Part shown: one piece after another, positions 1 to 11,781 of the stretch
How positions within the stretch are numbered: the first letter of the stretch is position 1
How the letters are laid out: the number at the start of each line of letters is the position of its first letter
Origin: Brasenia schreberi
Lineage: Eukaryota > Streptophyta > Magnoliopsida > Nymphaeales > Cabombaceae
Direction: 5' to 3'
NCBI GenBank assembly: GCA_036023115.1
Contig: JAYKKT010000037.1
Span: 496,001-560,000, forward strand
DNA: 64,000 nt
Notes under the pieces: generated by a model
The model's database searches: none
What the model was told of the DNA's origin: nothing
Seen by the model: the letters and a program-made list of their open reading frames with translations, nothing else
Translations under genes and position numbers: made by a program

Positions 1-2
1 AA

Positions 3-2081
3 GGATGCGCAGTCATGCTCATCCTGGATAACTTTAAAAGTGAGTTAAAAACCCTTCTCTCGCTCCATGAGAACTCAACTTTCCATAAGTTGATCAAAAA
101 GGCATCCCTTTTCGAAACAAACTTGAGAAAAGGGACATACGATCACTTATGGAAAGGAAGTGTCGTTTTTAAAACCCGCTTGGAAAAGCCCATCACTTAT
201 GGGCTACCAACGATGGACAAAGGGGCAAAGCCCCATAAAATCGCCAATGTCCTGGTGGATCCAGGCGTGGCGGGCACTTTTAGAAACTTTTGAAAACTAG
301 AAAATAAAAGGGAGCGAACTTTTCAAAAACCGATTGAAAAACGGGAGTACACTCCGCTAGGGCAACCTGTGTCGGAGGTCCTAGACCTCCTACTTGCCCA
401 AGGCATGATTGAACTTCCCTAAATCCCCGAAGGAGTCACTTCCAAAGGGGGGTATTTAAATCGATTTGTATCATCGGCTCAAAGGCCATGATACCAAACA
501 CTGTTTCTCCCTTTTAAATAAAATTGAGAACTTGATAGCGGAGGGCCGACTCTAGGTCACTGCGGAACCTGAGCCACCTCAAGCTATCTTCAAAGAACCC
601 TTTCCCAAGCATGCCAGTAGCAGTGGAAAAGGAAAGGAGGTATGTACCCTCACCTTTTCAAAGGAACTAGCGCAAAAACCTGAGTCTGGTCGACCCACTT
701 GTGCGCCCACTCTTGTACTTACAAGAAGCCCGCCCAAGTCGTCATCCGGGGACCACCAAGAGCTGAATCCCCAGCTAAACCAGTTTTAAAACTTCAAGGT
801 GCTCCTCAACTCATACTTAGAGCCAATTTTAGTACGAACCCTAGGCTAGTCGTGGGGGAAGTGACTAGATCCAGGAGGATCTATCAACCTCCGCACCTAC
901 AAAGTGCTAAAAAGGTGGACAGTGTGCCGGACCCCTCAAAAGCATGTATTCCTGGAGTTCTGCCAAAAGCAGACAAGGATAAAGTCATCCTAAATCCTTA
1001 TGATTTCGAAAACCACCTTTCAAAGATTCCTATCCATATGTCTATCCTAGAGCTTATACAAACCTCGCCTAGGCATAGACTCGTGCTAGAGAAAATTCTA
1101 GAAAGAGCCAAGGTTGATTCGAACATAAGTCTGGAAACCTTGTCTGCCCAAGTGGCTTTAATAGGAGCAAAATTGCCCATCACTTTCTCGAAAGATGATG
1201 TAGATAGACCCTACGAGTCCCATAACCAGGCCCTGCATATCGAGGTGGTTCTGAATAACCACTCTCTGGATAAGTGCCTAGTCGATGGGGGAGGAGGGCT
1301 CAACATCCTTCCACTTCATGTGGCGTACCAAATCGGAGTCACCTTGACTTCAAGGCCATTACGATGGGAATGCGTCTAGGCCATTAGGATCGATCGAACT
1401 CCCAATGGAAACGGGAGGGATCACACACACGGGGGTGTTCCATGTCTTGGACATCCACCCTCATTATAACCTGTTGCTGGGAAGGCCCTGGATACGCAGT
1501 TGGTGCGTTGTGCCATCCACCTTCCACAGGTGTGTTAAGATCCCTTTCAGGGACCAGGTCGTGGTGATCCTATGTGAGAGTCACCTACAGCTTTAGGGGA
1601 TCATAAACTCCCCTTGTTTATCGAGCTCCCAGGCCCATGAGGCTAACTTGGGGCAGATTGTGATTGAGCTGCCAAGGCTCGTGTTAAACAACCCTAGGAA
1701 GGTTGTATATGTAAAGGGGCCGCCCAAAGCAGGCACCCTCCCGATCTTAACCCTTCTATGAAGCCCCTGGACAAAAAGCCATACGAGCATGATATGGACG
1801 ACAGCAAGTTCCAGGACCACGATCTTTATCAAAACTTTTCAAAGAATAAAAAATCATGGAACATGTTGTTAAATATGGGCTACACGCCCTACAAAAGTCT
1901 AGGGGCACAAAACCAGGGTCTCCTAGAGCCCATCCTTCCTAGGGCCAACCCAAGCCGATATGGGATCGGCTATACTCCCAAAATACCGCCAAAGCCACCC
2001 CCTATGACCACCTAGGTCAAGGGTGCCCTGGAGCCTATCCTAGAAGAGACCTACGATTTAGACCTCCTATTCCAAGTCTAA
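3..2081 (+). pseudogene. gag-pro: Element A gag-protease remnant, 5' truncated by the window
   Basis: This is the second half of Gag plus the protease region. The first visible residues (frame from base 3) match copies B, C and D. The frame breaks at a TGA at 291-293, at a GAA-to-TAA change near 419, and by small indels before 699. Positions 699-1379 hold the best open stretch, with the retropepsin motif LVDGGGGLNIL near 1281-1310. Just after it A lacks about 23 bases present in the other copies. A glycine-rich G-patch-like segment (NMLLNMGYTPYKSLGAQNQG) lies near 1860-1920. The ancestral stop is TAA at 2079-2081. All of this is relic coding. Confidence 0.85.
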
Positions 2082-2109
2082 CCCGTAGTGTTTTCCCTTT
2101 GTAGGTGTG
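2079..2109 (+). promoter_or_regulatory. Element A gag-pro/pol junction with splice-acceptor-like tract
   Basis: The gag-pro stop TAA is followed by TAGTGTTTTCCCTTTGTAGGT and, three bases on, by the ATG that opens pol (2110-2112). The pyrimidine run plus TTTGTAG has the form of a plant 3' splice site. The same arrangement is present in B, C, D and the diverged E. Function is inferred; known Tat relatives such as Ogre have an intron at this junction. Confidence 0.5.
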
Positions 2110-5100
2110 ATGGAAGATCCCTTTCATAAAAATACAAAAACATTTGGAAAATTTAAAATCAAAAAAATCGAAAAAGAAGAAAAACCAAAAACAATGGAAA
2201 AGCAAAAACTCGAAAATAGAGTGCTTTGTATAGTTCCTAAGGTTCTTATTTTACAAAAACCCAAAAAGATCGAAAATTTGGAAAATACCAAAAAGATTTT
2301 ATATATAGCTGCTCCTGGTAGGGCTTTGGAAAAAGATTTCGAAAGGAACGTCGTCTGCATAGCCAGACCCAAAATTTTGAAATCAATTAAAAATTCGAGT
2401 ACAAAACCAGGTCTTTTTGAAAATCACGCATCAAATTCTCTCGGGTCTATAGCCCACGAGAATGATCGAAGCCCATAAGTGGATCCCCTTGAGGAAGATC
2501 CCACTTCTGAGCTCCCAGAATTTCATAAAATTCTCGATTTTGAAAGACCTTCCCAATCAATAGGAGGAGATTTCATAGAGGTAAACCTAGGGGATGATTC
2601 CCATCCCAAAACCATCAAAATAGGCGCATGCTTGCATAAACATGAAAGATTAGCATTCATTGCATTTCTATGAACCTATTTAGATGTACTTGCATGGACG
2701 TATGAAGACATGCCGGGCATAGACCCCAGCATTGTCGAACATCGTCTTCCCTTAGATGCGGATGTAAAACCCATAAAGCAGAAGCTTAGGAAAATACACC
2801 CGAATATACACACGCAGGTTAAAGAGGGTTTAGAAGATCTGTTAAAAGCCGGATTTATAAAACCCATTGCGTATTCTGATTGGTTGTCAAACATCGTTGT
2901 AGTTCGAAAAATCAATAGGAAAATTCGAATATGCATCGATTTCAGAAACCTGAATAAAGCCACTCCAAAGGATAATTATCCTTTACCAAACATAGATTTG
3001 ATAGTCGATAGTACTGCAAATCATGAAATGAATAGCAACTTGATGCTAGCGAAGGATATTGCACGTGCCTAAAGTGACTTTTTTCATTTATGGATGGCTA
3101 TTCAGGCTATAATCAAATCAAACTAAGTCCACGAGATCAGGGTAAGATCACCTTCACAACCCCATGGGGCACGTACTGCTATACAGTCATGCCCTTTGGT
3201 TTGAAAAATGCCGGTGCAACATACCAGAGAGCCATGAACACGATCTTCCATGATCAGATTCATGAGCTCGTAGAAGTGTATGTAGATGATCTCTTGGCGA
3301 AATCAAAAACCCGATGCACTCATATCGAATGTTTGCAAAAGATTTTCGAAAGGCTTAGGCTTTACAAAGTAAAGCTAAACCCTCAAAAATGTGTATTTGG
3401 GGTAGAGTCAGGGAAGCTTCTGGGCTTTATGGAGAGCCAAAGGGGTATAGAAGTTGACCCCTCTAAGTGTCGAGCCATCATAGACATGGCTCCACCCTCC
3501 AATCTCACTCAAATTTGTAGCCTCCAAGGTCGATTACAGTCCGTTCGTCGATTCATATCAAATCTGGCGACTAGATGCGAACCCTTCAACAAACTATTGA
3601 GGAAGGGCACGAAATTCTTATGGGATGACAAATGCCAGAAGTCCTTCGAGAGACTAAAGGCATACCTGGTTAATCCCCCCGTTTTGAATCCTCCGAAGCA
3701 AGGAAAACCGCTTTTACTCTACATCTCCGTGCATGCGAATGCTTTGGGAGCCCTATTGGCTCAATATGAGGATGACACCCATAAGGAGTATGCCATCTAC
3801 TATATTTTGAAAACTCTCTTGGCTTATGAACGAAATTATCAAGCCATGGAGAAGACGTGCTTGGCCCTAGTCTGGGCCTGCCAGAAATTCAGACACTATT
3901 TTCTAGATCATGAGATCTAGATAGTGTCCAAGCTTGATCCAATCAAGCACTTGTTCGAAAAACTCATTCTCACGGGTAGATTGGGTAAATGGCAACTCCT
4001 TCTAATGGAGTATGACCTAAAATACCATCACCAGATCTCCATTAAGGGGCAAGCCCTAGCAGATTACGTGGTTGAGTTCCCCTTAGAGGACGCATATCCC
4101 ACACTTGCTGAAATGCCTAATGAAGGCATATTGCAAAACCAGTTCCAAAACCACATTTTGGCAAACAATTTCAAAAACCAAGTGTAGAAAATGCACTTCG
4201 ATGGGGCACGAAACCAACGAGGAGCTGGTGCTGGGGTCATCCTCATCTCCCCTGAAAAGGGCGAGATTCCCATAGCAGTCCGCCTAGATTTCGAATGTTC
4301 CAACAATGTAGCTGAGTATGAAGCACTCATACAAGGCTTAAGGATTTCAAAAACTCTAGGGGCATCATGCATCGAGGTCTTTGGAGATTCTCTCCTTGTT
4401 ATAAACCAGGTTTTGAAATTTGGCAAGTACGTAATGAAAAACTGCTTCCATATCACGAGTTGGCCACTCGATTGGTTGAGTCCTTACAATCATGTAAACT
4501 CACACACGTAGGAAGGGAGGACAATGGCAACGCCGATGCCTTCTCCTCCTTGGGTTTAGCCCTGAAGGTCGATCCCATCTCAGGGACCCGATCTTTGGAA
4601 ATATGGCATGTGCCCAACCCATCCACACACGATCTGGATATTTGCCAAAATAACCTAGACTCTATTGAAAAACCCTGGTTTTACAACATAAAAGAATTTT
4701 TAGAAAATGGAGGATTCGCCGAGGATGCCACATCCAAAGATAAGGCATTCATCCGTAAGATTTTGACTCGATACACCATTCTGGGTGGGGTTTTGTACAA
4801 AAAGAGTGTTATCGGCATCCTGCTTAGGTGTATCGATCTAGAGGAGGCTAGGATAGCGATGCATGAATTCCACGACAGAGAATGTGGAGGTCATGTTAAT
4901 GCCAACATGATGGTGATGAAAATACTTAGAGGGGGCTATTTTTGGTCCACGCTGAAAAAGGATTGTCACCATCATGTTAGAAAGTGTCATCCATGTCAAG
5001 TGCATGGGCACACCATTCATATCCCTTCATCTGCATTGCATTCCGTGGTCAGCCCCTGGCCATTTACCATGTGGGCGTTTGACATAGTAGGCCCCATCTT

Positions 5101-5923
5101 TCCAAAAGCCTCGAATGGGCATCGATTCATTTTAGCAGCCACGGAGTATTTCTCCAAGTGGGTGGAAGCCATTTCCCTAACCAACGTGCTGGGGCAACAT
5201 GTGGTGGCTTTCATCCGGAGGAATATCCTAGCTCGATTTGGAGTTCCACGAGACCTTGTGTCTGATAATGGCACCCCATTCAAGAACGAGCGGATGGTTA
5301 AGTTGTACAACACGTATGGCATAACTCACCACTTCTCTTCGCCCTACTACCCTCAAGGCAACGGCCAAGCCGAAGCCACAAACAAGACTCTCATTAGTAT
5401 AATTGAGAAAACCTTAGAGAAGGGTAGGACGTGGCACGAGAAGTTGGATGAAGCCTTATGGGCTTATAGGACTTCCATCCCGACTCCCACGAATGCCACA
5501 CCATTCGAATTGGTCTATGGCACAAATGTCATTCTTCCCATTCATACTCAACTGCATTCATTCCATACATCCATAGCACTCGACCTCCCCCTAGAGACAC
5601 TTTAGCATGCTAAGATGGCCGAACTAGATTTGCTAGATGAGAGGCGACTCCTTGCTATGGATCATGCTCGTGCATACCGGCAAAGGATAGCCCGACACTA
5701 TGGCAAACACATGAGACCTCGCCACTTTGAAGTGGGGGATCTGGTTTTGAAAATCATCCACTATCGTGGCCCACATCCACTTGGAAAGTAGCGCCCCAAG
5801 TGGGATGGACCCTATGTTGTACGGGCAACCACTACGAACAACTCGTATTTGTTGATCGATGTAGAAGGTAGGAATTTAGCAGATCCTCTCAATATTCAAT
5901 ACTTAAAGAAGTATTATGTGTAG
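2110..5923 (+). pseudogene. pol: Element A pol remnant (RT, RNase H, archaeal-type RNase H, integrase)
   Basis: The domain order is a lysine-rich linker (2110-2690), reverse transcriptase (about 2690-3340; MPFGLKNAGATYQ and the catalytic YVDD at 3279-3290), a first RNase H (about 3690-3915), an archaeal-type RNase H (about 4191-4550) and integrase with HHCC zinc finger, D-D-E core and a GPY module (about 4850-5923). Premature stops include TAA at 2476-2478, TGA at 2671-2673, TAG at 3918-3920 and 4185-4187 (both from TGG) and TAG at 5603-5605 (from CAG). One base is lost near 4418, and a 50-bp insertion at 3031-3080 splits RT. The protein ends KKYYV with no chromodomain. Confidence 0.9.
3031..3080 (+). 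other. 50-bp filler insertion inside the RT region of element A
   Basis: B, C and D read ...CATGAAATG directly into TTTTC(A/G)TTTATGG. A has exactly 50 extra bases between these two strings, which shifts the frame by two and adds a stop (TAA at 3070-3072). There is no terminal repeat and no clear target duplication. Bases 3059-3072 (TTGCACGTGCCTAA) equal the reverse complement of a 14-mer found in the LTRs of this family. Confidence 0.8.
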
Positions 5924-7081
5924 GATTTGGATTAAATTCCCCATTTTCGAAAAATTTTAGGGATAGCTACCCTGAGACCTGAAAATAAGGTGCAAAGGCA
6001 AAATCGTGTGACCCTAAGTGAGAGAATTTGCACTTGTGAAAGAGTGGAGTCTTCAAAATCGTAGTTACATTTCAAAATCCTTCTTCTTACAAAGAAAGGC
6101 CTAGTTCAATATAGCAAGATACTTGCAAGTAGTACGTGCTATTTCTAAATAGGCTGATCTGGAATGGATCGAGTATGACCTTGGGATAAGTCCTCCCCTC
6201 TTCTCTTCTCCTTCCAAAAGGAAAACAAAGGCCCAAATAAAGGGAATTTCCCATCCAAAGTCTCTTTCCAAAAGAAAGAAACCAGAATTCAAAGAAAAAA
6301 ATCGATTCTCTTGTGAAAAAGAGGGATTAAAGAAAAAATACTCCCAAAGGGAGACCCTCTATAAAAAAAAGGAAAAGAGGCTAAAAAGCTCAAAAAGAAC
6401 AGTTTTCTACCTTCTATACCTTAAACCACAGGACGCTTCAGAAAGGACCGTGGTATCTCTTTCCCATCCTTGGCTTATCCCAAGCTAAAGCATGGTTCAT
6501 TTCGAGGAATCCTAAAGTAAAAATAGGATTTACTTACTTGAATTTCATCTTGTTTGAGAATTCGACATTTCGAGTAAGACGTAGGAATTTGAAATATAGC
6601 TTGTTTTCTTACAAAACCTCCGCTAGATAAGCGAGTGTCAAGACTCAAGCAAGGGCAAACACGAAGAGCTCGAGATCCTTAGGATTGAGACTCAAGACAG
6701 TTGTCCCTTTTGTAAATAGTTTTGTAAATAGATTTTGAAAAATCGAACATCGAACAGCATAGGATTTGCTCACTTGGAGCAGCAGGCCTTGTAAGTCTCT
6801 AGAGTTCGACCACATCTGGTCTCAGGGAGGTCGCCACTCTTGGCACCACACCCATGTCATGCATCTGCATTCCACGCATGGCACTTACATAAACATGATC
6901 CCATTTTAGGACCAGATTCCATGTAAATCCCTTTGGCGTGATATCTCCTCCTACCAGGGTTTTAAAATTGAGATTTTGCTAAAGATTGGGACGATCCCAT
7001 ATTTTCGTGGATAGATCTAGGGAGACACTAAAAGGGGTGTTTGTCATCTTTGCCCTTATCCAAATCGATTTGGACAAGGCC
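5924..7081 (+). other. Element A 3' non-coding region between pol and the polypurine tract
   Basis: About 1.16 kb follows the pol stop and holds no sense open frame. It is collinear with the equivalent stretch of A', B, C and D, so it is part of the family's structure and not a later insertion. It carries an antisense frame of 63 codons (6101-6292, minus) that recurs in A' and D. The end, with CCAAATCGATTTGGACAAGG, leads into the polypurine tract. Confidence 0.75.
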
Positions 7082-7089
7082 AAAGGGGG
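7082..7089 (+). other. Element A polypurine tract
   Basis: AAAGGGGG lies four bases upstream of the LTR start TGTAAACACC. B, C, D and A' have AAAGAGGGG at the same place. This is the expected primer site for plus-strand DNA synthesis. Confidence 0.8.
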
Positions 7090-8295
7090 CATCTGTAAAC
7101 ACCCCAAAATCCCACAAACTTCTCAAATAAACCTGGTTTTGTAAAAGCAGCCCCAAAGGGCCATTTTGAGTTTGGAAACCTAGGAGCCTTCCAAGCAACC
7201 TTGTACAGATGTTTTGAACTTTTATATGTTTTAAATATGTATAATATGTTTTAAAAACTGTTAAAATATGGTTTGAAACCCCACAAAGCAAGCTTGGCCT
7301 GATCAAGACAAGACCAGAAGAACTAAAGAGAGCTCGGAACCAGAGCACAAGTCGAGCCCAGCACAACAACTCTCATGTTGAATCCACCCCCAGGATCTCG
7401 AACGTCCAAGACCCTGTTATAATCAGAAATCATATGAAGTCATCTCCGGAAGGTGAAAACAGAAGCGGACGATCATGTTGGCAAAGACCCAACGCAGACG
7501 GAGTACTGATGCTGTCAGACCCCGCACAAACCGTTTGTTTCGAACACAGCCTGAAGGAGTCATAATTCAGTTTGGATTGGATCTGGACCATATATATCTA
7601 GATCCCAATCCAAACCTATGTGTGGACTTGGATTTGGATTTGGATCCAGAGATCCAATCCAATATCCACATCCATGGCGCACATCACCTTCTCATAAATG
7701 GAGGTGGGACCCACTTGAAATTCATGTGGGATTATGGGCATGAGAGAGAGTCGGGGAAGATAAGATTTGGGGGTGATTATAATTAAGCTTGACTTGTGTG
7801 TCAAGTTTGGGGTTAATCATGTGGGTTAGCCTAATTAGCATGGGTTTAAGCTTGTATTAGCCAAAACCTAACCTAGGGCTGCACCAACATGATGCAACAA
7901 GGTCTATGGGTTATGCAAAGGGTGCTCCCTAACCCAATCCTAATCAAAAACCCCTAATCCTAGCCTTTTACCCTAATCCCGGCCTAAACCTAGCCTAATC
8001 ACCTAACCCACTTCCTTAATCCCGGCCTAATCCCAACCTAATCACCTAACCCACTTTCCTAATCCTTCCCTAAACCTAGCCTAATTTCCTTAAACCTAAC
8101 CTAATCCTAGCCTAATCACCTAACCCACCTCACTAAACCTCACCCCACCTAAACCTAGCACACCATCTACCTAAAACCCCTTGTATTAAAATATCTAGCC
8201 CCTCCTCAAAACTAGCCCACCTTATCACCACACCACCACCACCTAAACCACCTTACCACCTCCTCAAAACCAGCCCCAACCGCCCTTCACCAACC

Positions 8296-8303
8296 TATAT
8301 AAA
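8296..8303 (+). promoter_or_regulatory. TATA box of the element A LTR
   Basis: TATATAAA is followed by a run of C and then GGGGCGGG. The same block occurs at the same relative place in LTR1, LTR2 and LTR3, and similar TATA elements sit there in the other LTRs. It is the likely core promoter. The transcription start has not been measured. Confidence 0.7.
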
Positions 8304-9399
8304 CCCCCCCCCTAAGGGGCGGGTTTTGCAAGGACTTCCAGCCCACCTTGGCCAAGCCGACCTTGGCCAATCCCCTTCCAGCCAAGCCTTCCACCTTGCT
8401 CCACCTGCACCACCTCCATCCGGCCAAGCTCCACCCACGCCACCACTACCTCCCAGCTTGCTCCACTCCACGTCGCCACCATTTTTCGGCCGAACTCCAT
8501 CCACCCAAAGCACCCGGCTGCCCTTCTTCCATCCGCCAACTCCTTCACCATCCAGTTAGTACCCTACACTTAGCTCCACCTCTTCTTCACTCCCCCTCCA
8601 CTCTCAACCACCCACACCACCACAACCTCCCGCCAACATCACCTACCCGTCATCCCTACCCATTCGGCCAGACCTCCATCTTACATCACCAGCCTTGAAC
8701 CACTTCCCCTAGTGATACCCGGCCACCCCACTTGGTTCCCTAGGACCTGCCCATCCCCCTTCCCACCAACCCTTAGCCCTACCTTACACCACACCCTAGC
8801 TAGCTCCCTTCCCATCCTTGCCATTACCTAGCCACCCTAGCAGCCGGCCACCACCAAGCTCCCCTTAGTCGGCCACCCCAACCGACTGTACCAAATCCAT
8901 TCGGCCGGCCATACATTTCCCTTAGGCACTCCCTTAGGCTCCCCTTTAGCACTATCTTCCTTAATACCAGCCCATCCTTTAATGACCTTCCTTAGTCACC
9001 TTAGCCCAAAGCACCAAGGCAACACATTCCTAGCAGCCGGCCAGCTTCAAGGCGCCCTTCCCGCGCACCCAAGTCATCCGGCCAGCATCTCCCCTTGCCG
9101 TTCAACTCCGAGGAGCTCCCTCTTGCAGCCCAAGGCAAAGCCAAGCCCACGCTCAAGCAAGTCACCTCCGGACCAGCTATAAGTAAGTGCCTAACTCGGT
9201 CCTTAGTTGTAGACTTGCTTAAATTAAATTTGATACGGGGTTGTAAAAACGGAGCATAGTCTCCCCCCGCTTGTAATAACGTGGCTTGGCACACCCACAC
9301 ACACGTGCACTTGAGCCTACCTCGCTCTTAGTCTTGCACGATTTTGAACACACACGGGCCTAATCAGCCCCTAAGATATAAATTTATTTATATAGTTTA

Positions 9400-10040
9400 T
9401 GTTGCGTAGGGTTTTGCTTGAGTTGTGTGTATGGTTTTTCAATTCTCGCACTCACACACATTGAGCCTTCGCTCTTATTTGTAAGACCCAAGTAAGGGTC
9501 GTGTTATACTATCCTTGGGTTTATTTCATGTTGTGTGCGTAGTACTTCAATTCAAGCACTCACAAACATTGAGCTTTCGCTCTTATTCCCAAGACCTTAG
9601 TTAAGGCCATACTGCAATTTATATTTGGGTTTAATTTCATGTTGTGTGCGTAGTACTTCAATTCAAGCACTCACACACATTGAGCTTTCGCTCTTATTCC
9701 CAAGACCTTAGTTAAGGCCATACTGCAATTTATATTTGGGTTTAATTTCATGTTGTGTGCGTAGTACTTCAATTCAAGCACTCACACACATTGAGCTTTC
9801 GCTCTTATTCCCAAGACCTTAGTTAAGGCCATACTGCAATTTATATTTGGGTTTAATTTCATGTTGTGTGCGTAGTACTTCAATTCAAGCACTCACACAC
9901 ATTGAGCTTTCGCTCTTATTGCCAAGACCTTAGTTAAGGCCATATTGCAAGTTATATTTGGGTTTCATTTCATGTCGTGTGTGTAGTACTTCAATTCTCG
10001 CACGCACCCACATTGAGCCTTCGCTCTTATTTGCAAGACC
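9400..10040 (+). repeat. Tandem 111-bp repeats in the element A LTR
   Basis: The anchor GAGC(T/C)TTCGCTCTTA begins at 9463, 9571, 9682, 9793, 9904 and 10015, giving six units with a period of 111 bp (108 for the first). Each unit also carries the motifs CACACACATTGAG, TTTGGGTTT and GTGTGCGTAGTACTTCAATT. The other LTRs have different unit numbers. Confidence 0.92.
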
Positions 10041-10662
10041 CAAGTAAGGGCCCATATATACATTATATACGTATTTCTCTTTTGACAATTTCCCTTCGGC
10101 AATTTCCATTACAAGTCATTTCCCTTCGGTCATTTCCCTTCGGCATTGTCTTTAAATTCGGGTTTTCCCTTTGGAGTAGCGTGAGTTTGCATTGCATATA
10201 TGCCATTCCACGAGTTAGGACACATATTGCATCAAAGCAAACCCCATACTCCCGCTCAAAGTCGCCACATTTAGTGGAGTGTTCATAACACACACCTAGG
10301 TGGCCCGTAAAGGGATAAAAAGAAAGACTTAGGCACGTGCAAATCCACGTGATCTAAAATATGAAAATCGTACAAACAAGACCCGAATCAAACACCTCGA
10401 ACCGCTTTCGTAGGTCCTTCTATCCAAAAACTCGATCTTTTAAAGCATACAGACTGACCCTTGCGCATCGGTGCAAGAAGGTCTGCGACGACAAGAGCTT
10501 ACTTGCTCACAGTCGCCAGGTTAAAAGTCAGGTTTAAAATATATCTTCGCTAGCTTAGGTAAGCTAGCTGGCACGCCCTGTTTATTTAAATAGGGCTTAG
10601 ACACACAAAAAGGTTCGCTCCAGACCTAAAAACCAGGGAGGCGGAGATTTTCTACGTCTACA

Positions 10663-11549
10663 CCAACCTTCACGCAATGGGAGAGCCATCCAAGCTGCCA
10701 GATTCCATCTTGTTGCAGCACCTTACTTGCGTGAAACCCTTCTTGCCCACAATATAAACCCATAACATCAGCCCACAATGGAAAGGCCAAGTCAAGCCAC
10801 CATTCTTGACTTGCTTTCCTCTCTCTCTCTCTCTCTCCACCCACTAAGCTTTCACGTGAAAAAGGAATCCTGGACCTCCCCCCCTCACGTCCTTTTATAG
10901 AGCTTGAACTTGGATATGGATCTTGGTTTGGTTCTAAAATTCGGATCCAATTTAAGTCTTGTTTGAATCTGGATCTTGGATCTGGATCTGGATATTTATA
11001 TCCAGATTCGATCCAAAATTTTCTCTTCTTCCGTCCTTCTTGGCGTTTCAAGCCGGACGCTTTGTGCGGGCCCTGAGTTCATCAACGCTCCGTCTTATGC
11101 TGGGTTTTTTCCAATTTCGTCGTCCGAGCTCCTATTCACCTTTCCGAACTCTGTTTCAACTGATTCTTCTTGTGTTTTATTTGAATTGCTCATGATTTCA
11201 GGGGTACTTTTGGCTTGGCCTTCGATGCTTCCGGCTTGAAGTCTATTTGTGGCCTAGGCTCCTCTTTTGTCTTTGAAATTTGCTTTTCATCAGGCTGGGC
11301 TTGATCTTTGAGCTTTCGAATCTCTTTTGCAACTGCTTTGAGCCAGGCTTCACCTGTTCGTCTGGGCTTTTGCAGAAATGGGACTTTCATCCACTATTGA
11401 GAATTTCATGTTTTAAACAGGGTTGGAAAATAGAGGTTTGAAGTATTTGAGCTCCTGGGTTTTCGAAAATTCCAATTTTGGCTTTTTGAGCTTATTTTTG
11501 AACCAGGCATTTGGTTTTGCAAAATTTTTTGGATTTTGGGGTGTTTACA
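10663..11549 (-). mobile_element. Truncated minus-strand LTR (U3 part), disrupted by element A
   Basis: Read on the minus strand this starts TGTAAACACCCC at 11549 and shows the family's U3 signs: GGATCC/GGATTT-like repeats, TATAAAAG (10899-10892), a (GA)n run near 10820-10840 and a GTGGGCTGA-type leader. It stops at 10663, directly against the end of element A. The remainder should lie to the left of A, outside the window. Its right end is followed by CCGAC (11550-11554), the inferred target-site copy within the integrase of A'. It may be a solo LTR or the end of a fuller element. Confidence 0.75.
10892..10899 (-). promoter_or_regulatory. TATA box of the minus-strand LTR fragment
   Basis: TATAAAAG on the minus strand lies about 650 bp inside the LTR from its TGTAAACACC end. 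The position relative to the GGATCC-rich block matches the TATA elements of the other LTRs. Confidence 0.55.
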
Positions 11550-11550
11550 C

Positions 11551-11781
11551 CGACATTATGAGAAACATATGAAACCTCGCCACTTTGAAGTGGGAGATCT
11601 CATTTTGAAAATCATCCACTATCGCGGCCCACATCCACTTAGAAAGTGGCGCCCCAAGTGGGATGGCCCTTATGTTGTGCGCGGAACCACCACAAACAAC
11701 TCATACTGGTTGATTGATGTAGAAGGTAGGAATTTAGCAGATCCTATCAATATTCAATACTTGAAGAAGTATTATGTGTAG
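11551..11781 (+). pseudogene. pol: Element A' integrase C-terminal fragment
   Basis: An open stretch of 76 codons plus TAG matches the integrase end of the other copies: RHYEKHMKPRHFEVGDLIL, then the GPY module (KWDGPYVVR) and the final KKYYV. It has no stop inside. Its beginning is cut by the LTR insertion at 11549/11550, and the codon run entering from the LTR is not meaningful. Confidence 0.88.

Larger units (their letters stand above)
1..10662 (+). mobile_element. Element A: Ty3/gypsy Tat-lineage retrotransposon, 5' part outside the window
   Basis: The window opens inside gag and the copy runs through protease, pol, a 3' non-coding stretch, a polypurine tract and one LTR (7094-10662). 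Its 5' LTR and left flank are outside. The coding part has many stops and frameshifts, a deletion in the protease region and a 50-bp insertion in RT, so it cannot move by itself. It ends in TCTACA at 10662, exactly where a truncated minus-strand LTR begins, so I infer that A inserted into that LTR. The right target-site copy would be CCAAC at 10663-10667; the left copy cannot be seen. Confidence 0.9.
7094..10662 (+). repeat. Element A 3' LTR (3,569 bp)
   Basis: The LTR runs from TGTAAACACC to CGTCTACA. In order it holds a GGATTT-rich U3 segment (about 7560-7670), a C-strand telomere-like CCTAA-rich stretch (about 7915-8280), TATATAAA at 8296-8303 followed by a C-run and GGGGCGGG, a proline-coding GC-rich leader, the donor-like GTAAGTG at 9183-9189, a tandem array of 111-bp units (about 9400-10040), hairpin 1 (10446-10490), hairpin 2 (10549-10568) and the half-PBS TGGCACGCCC. 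Confidence 0.93.
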
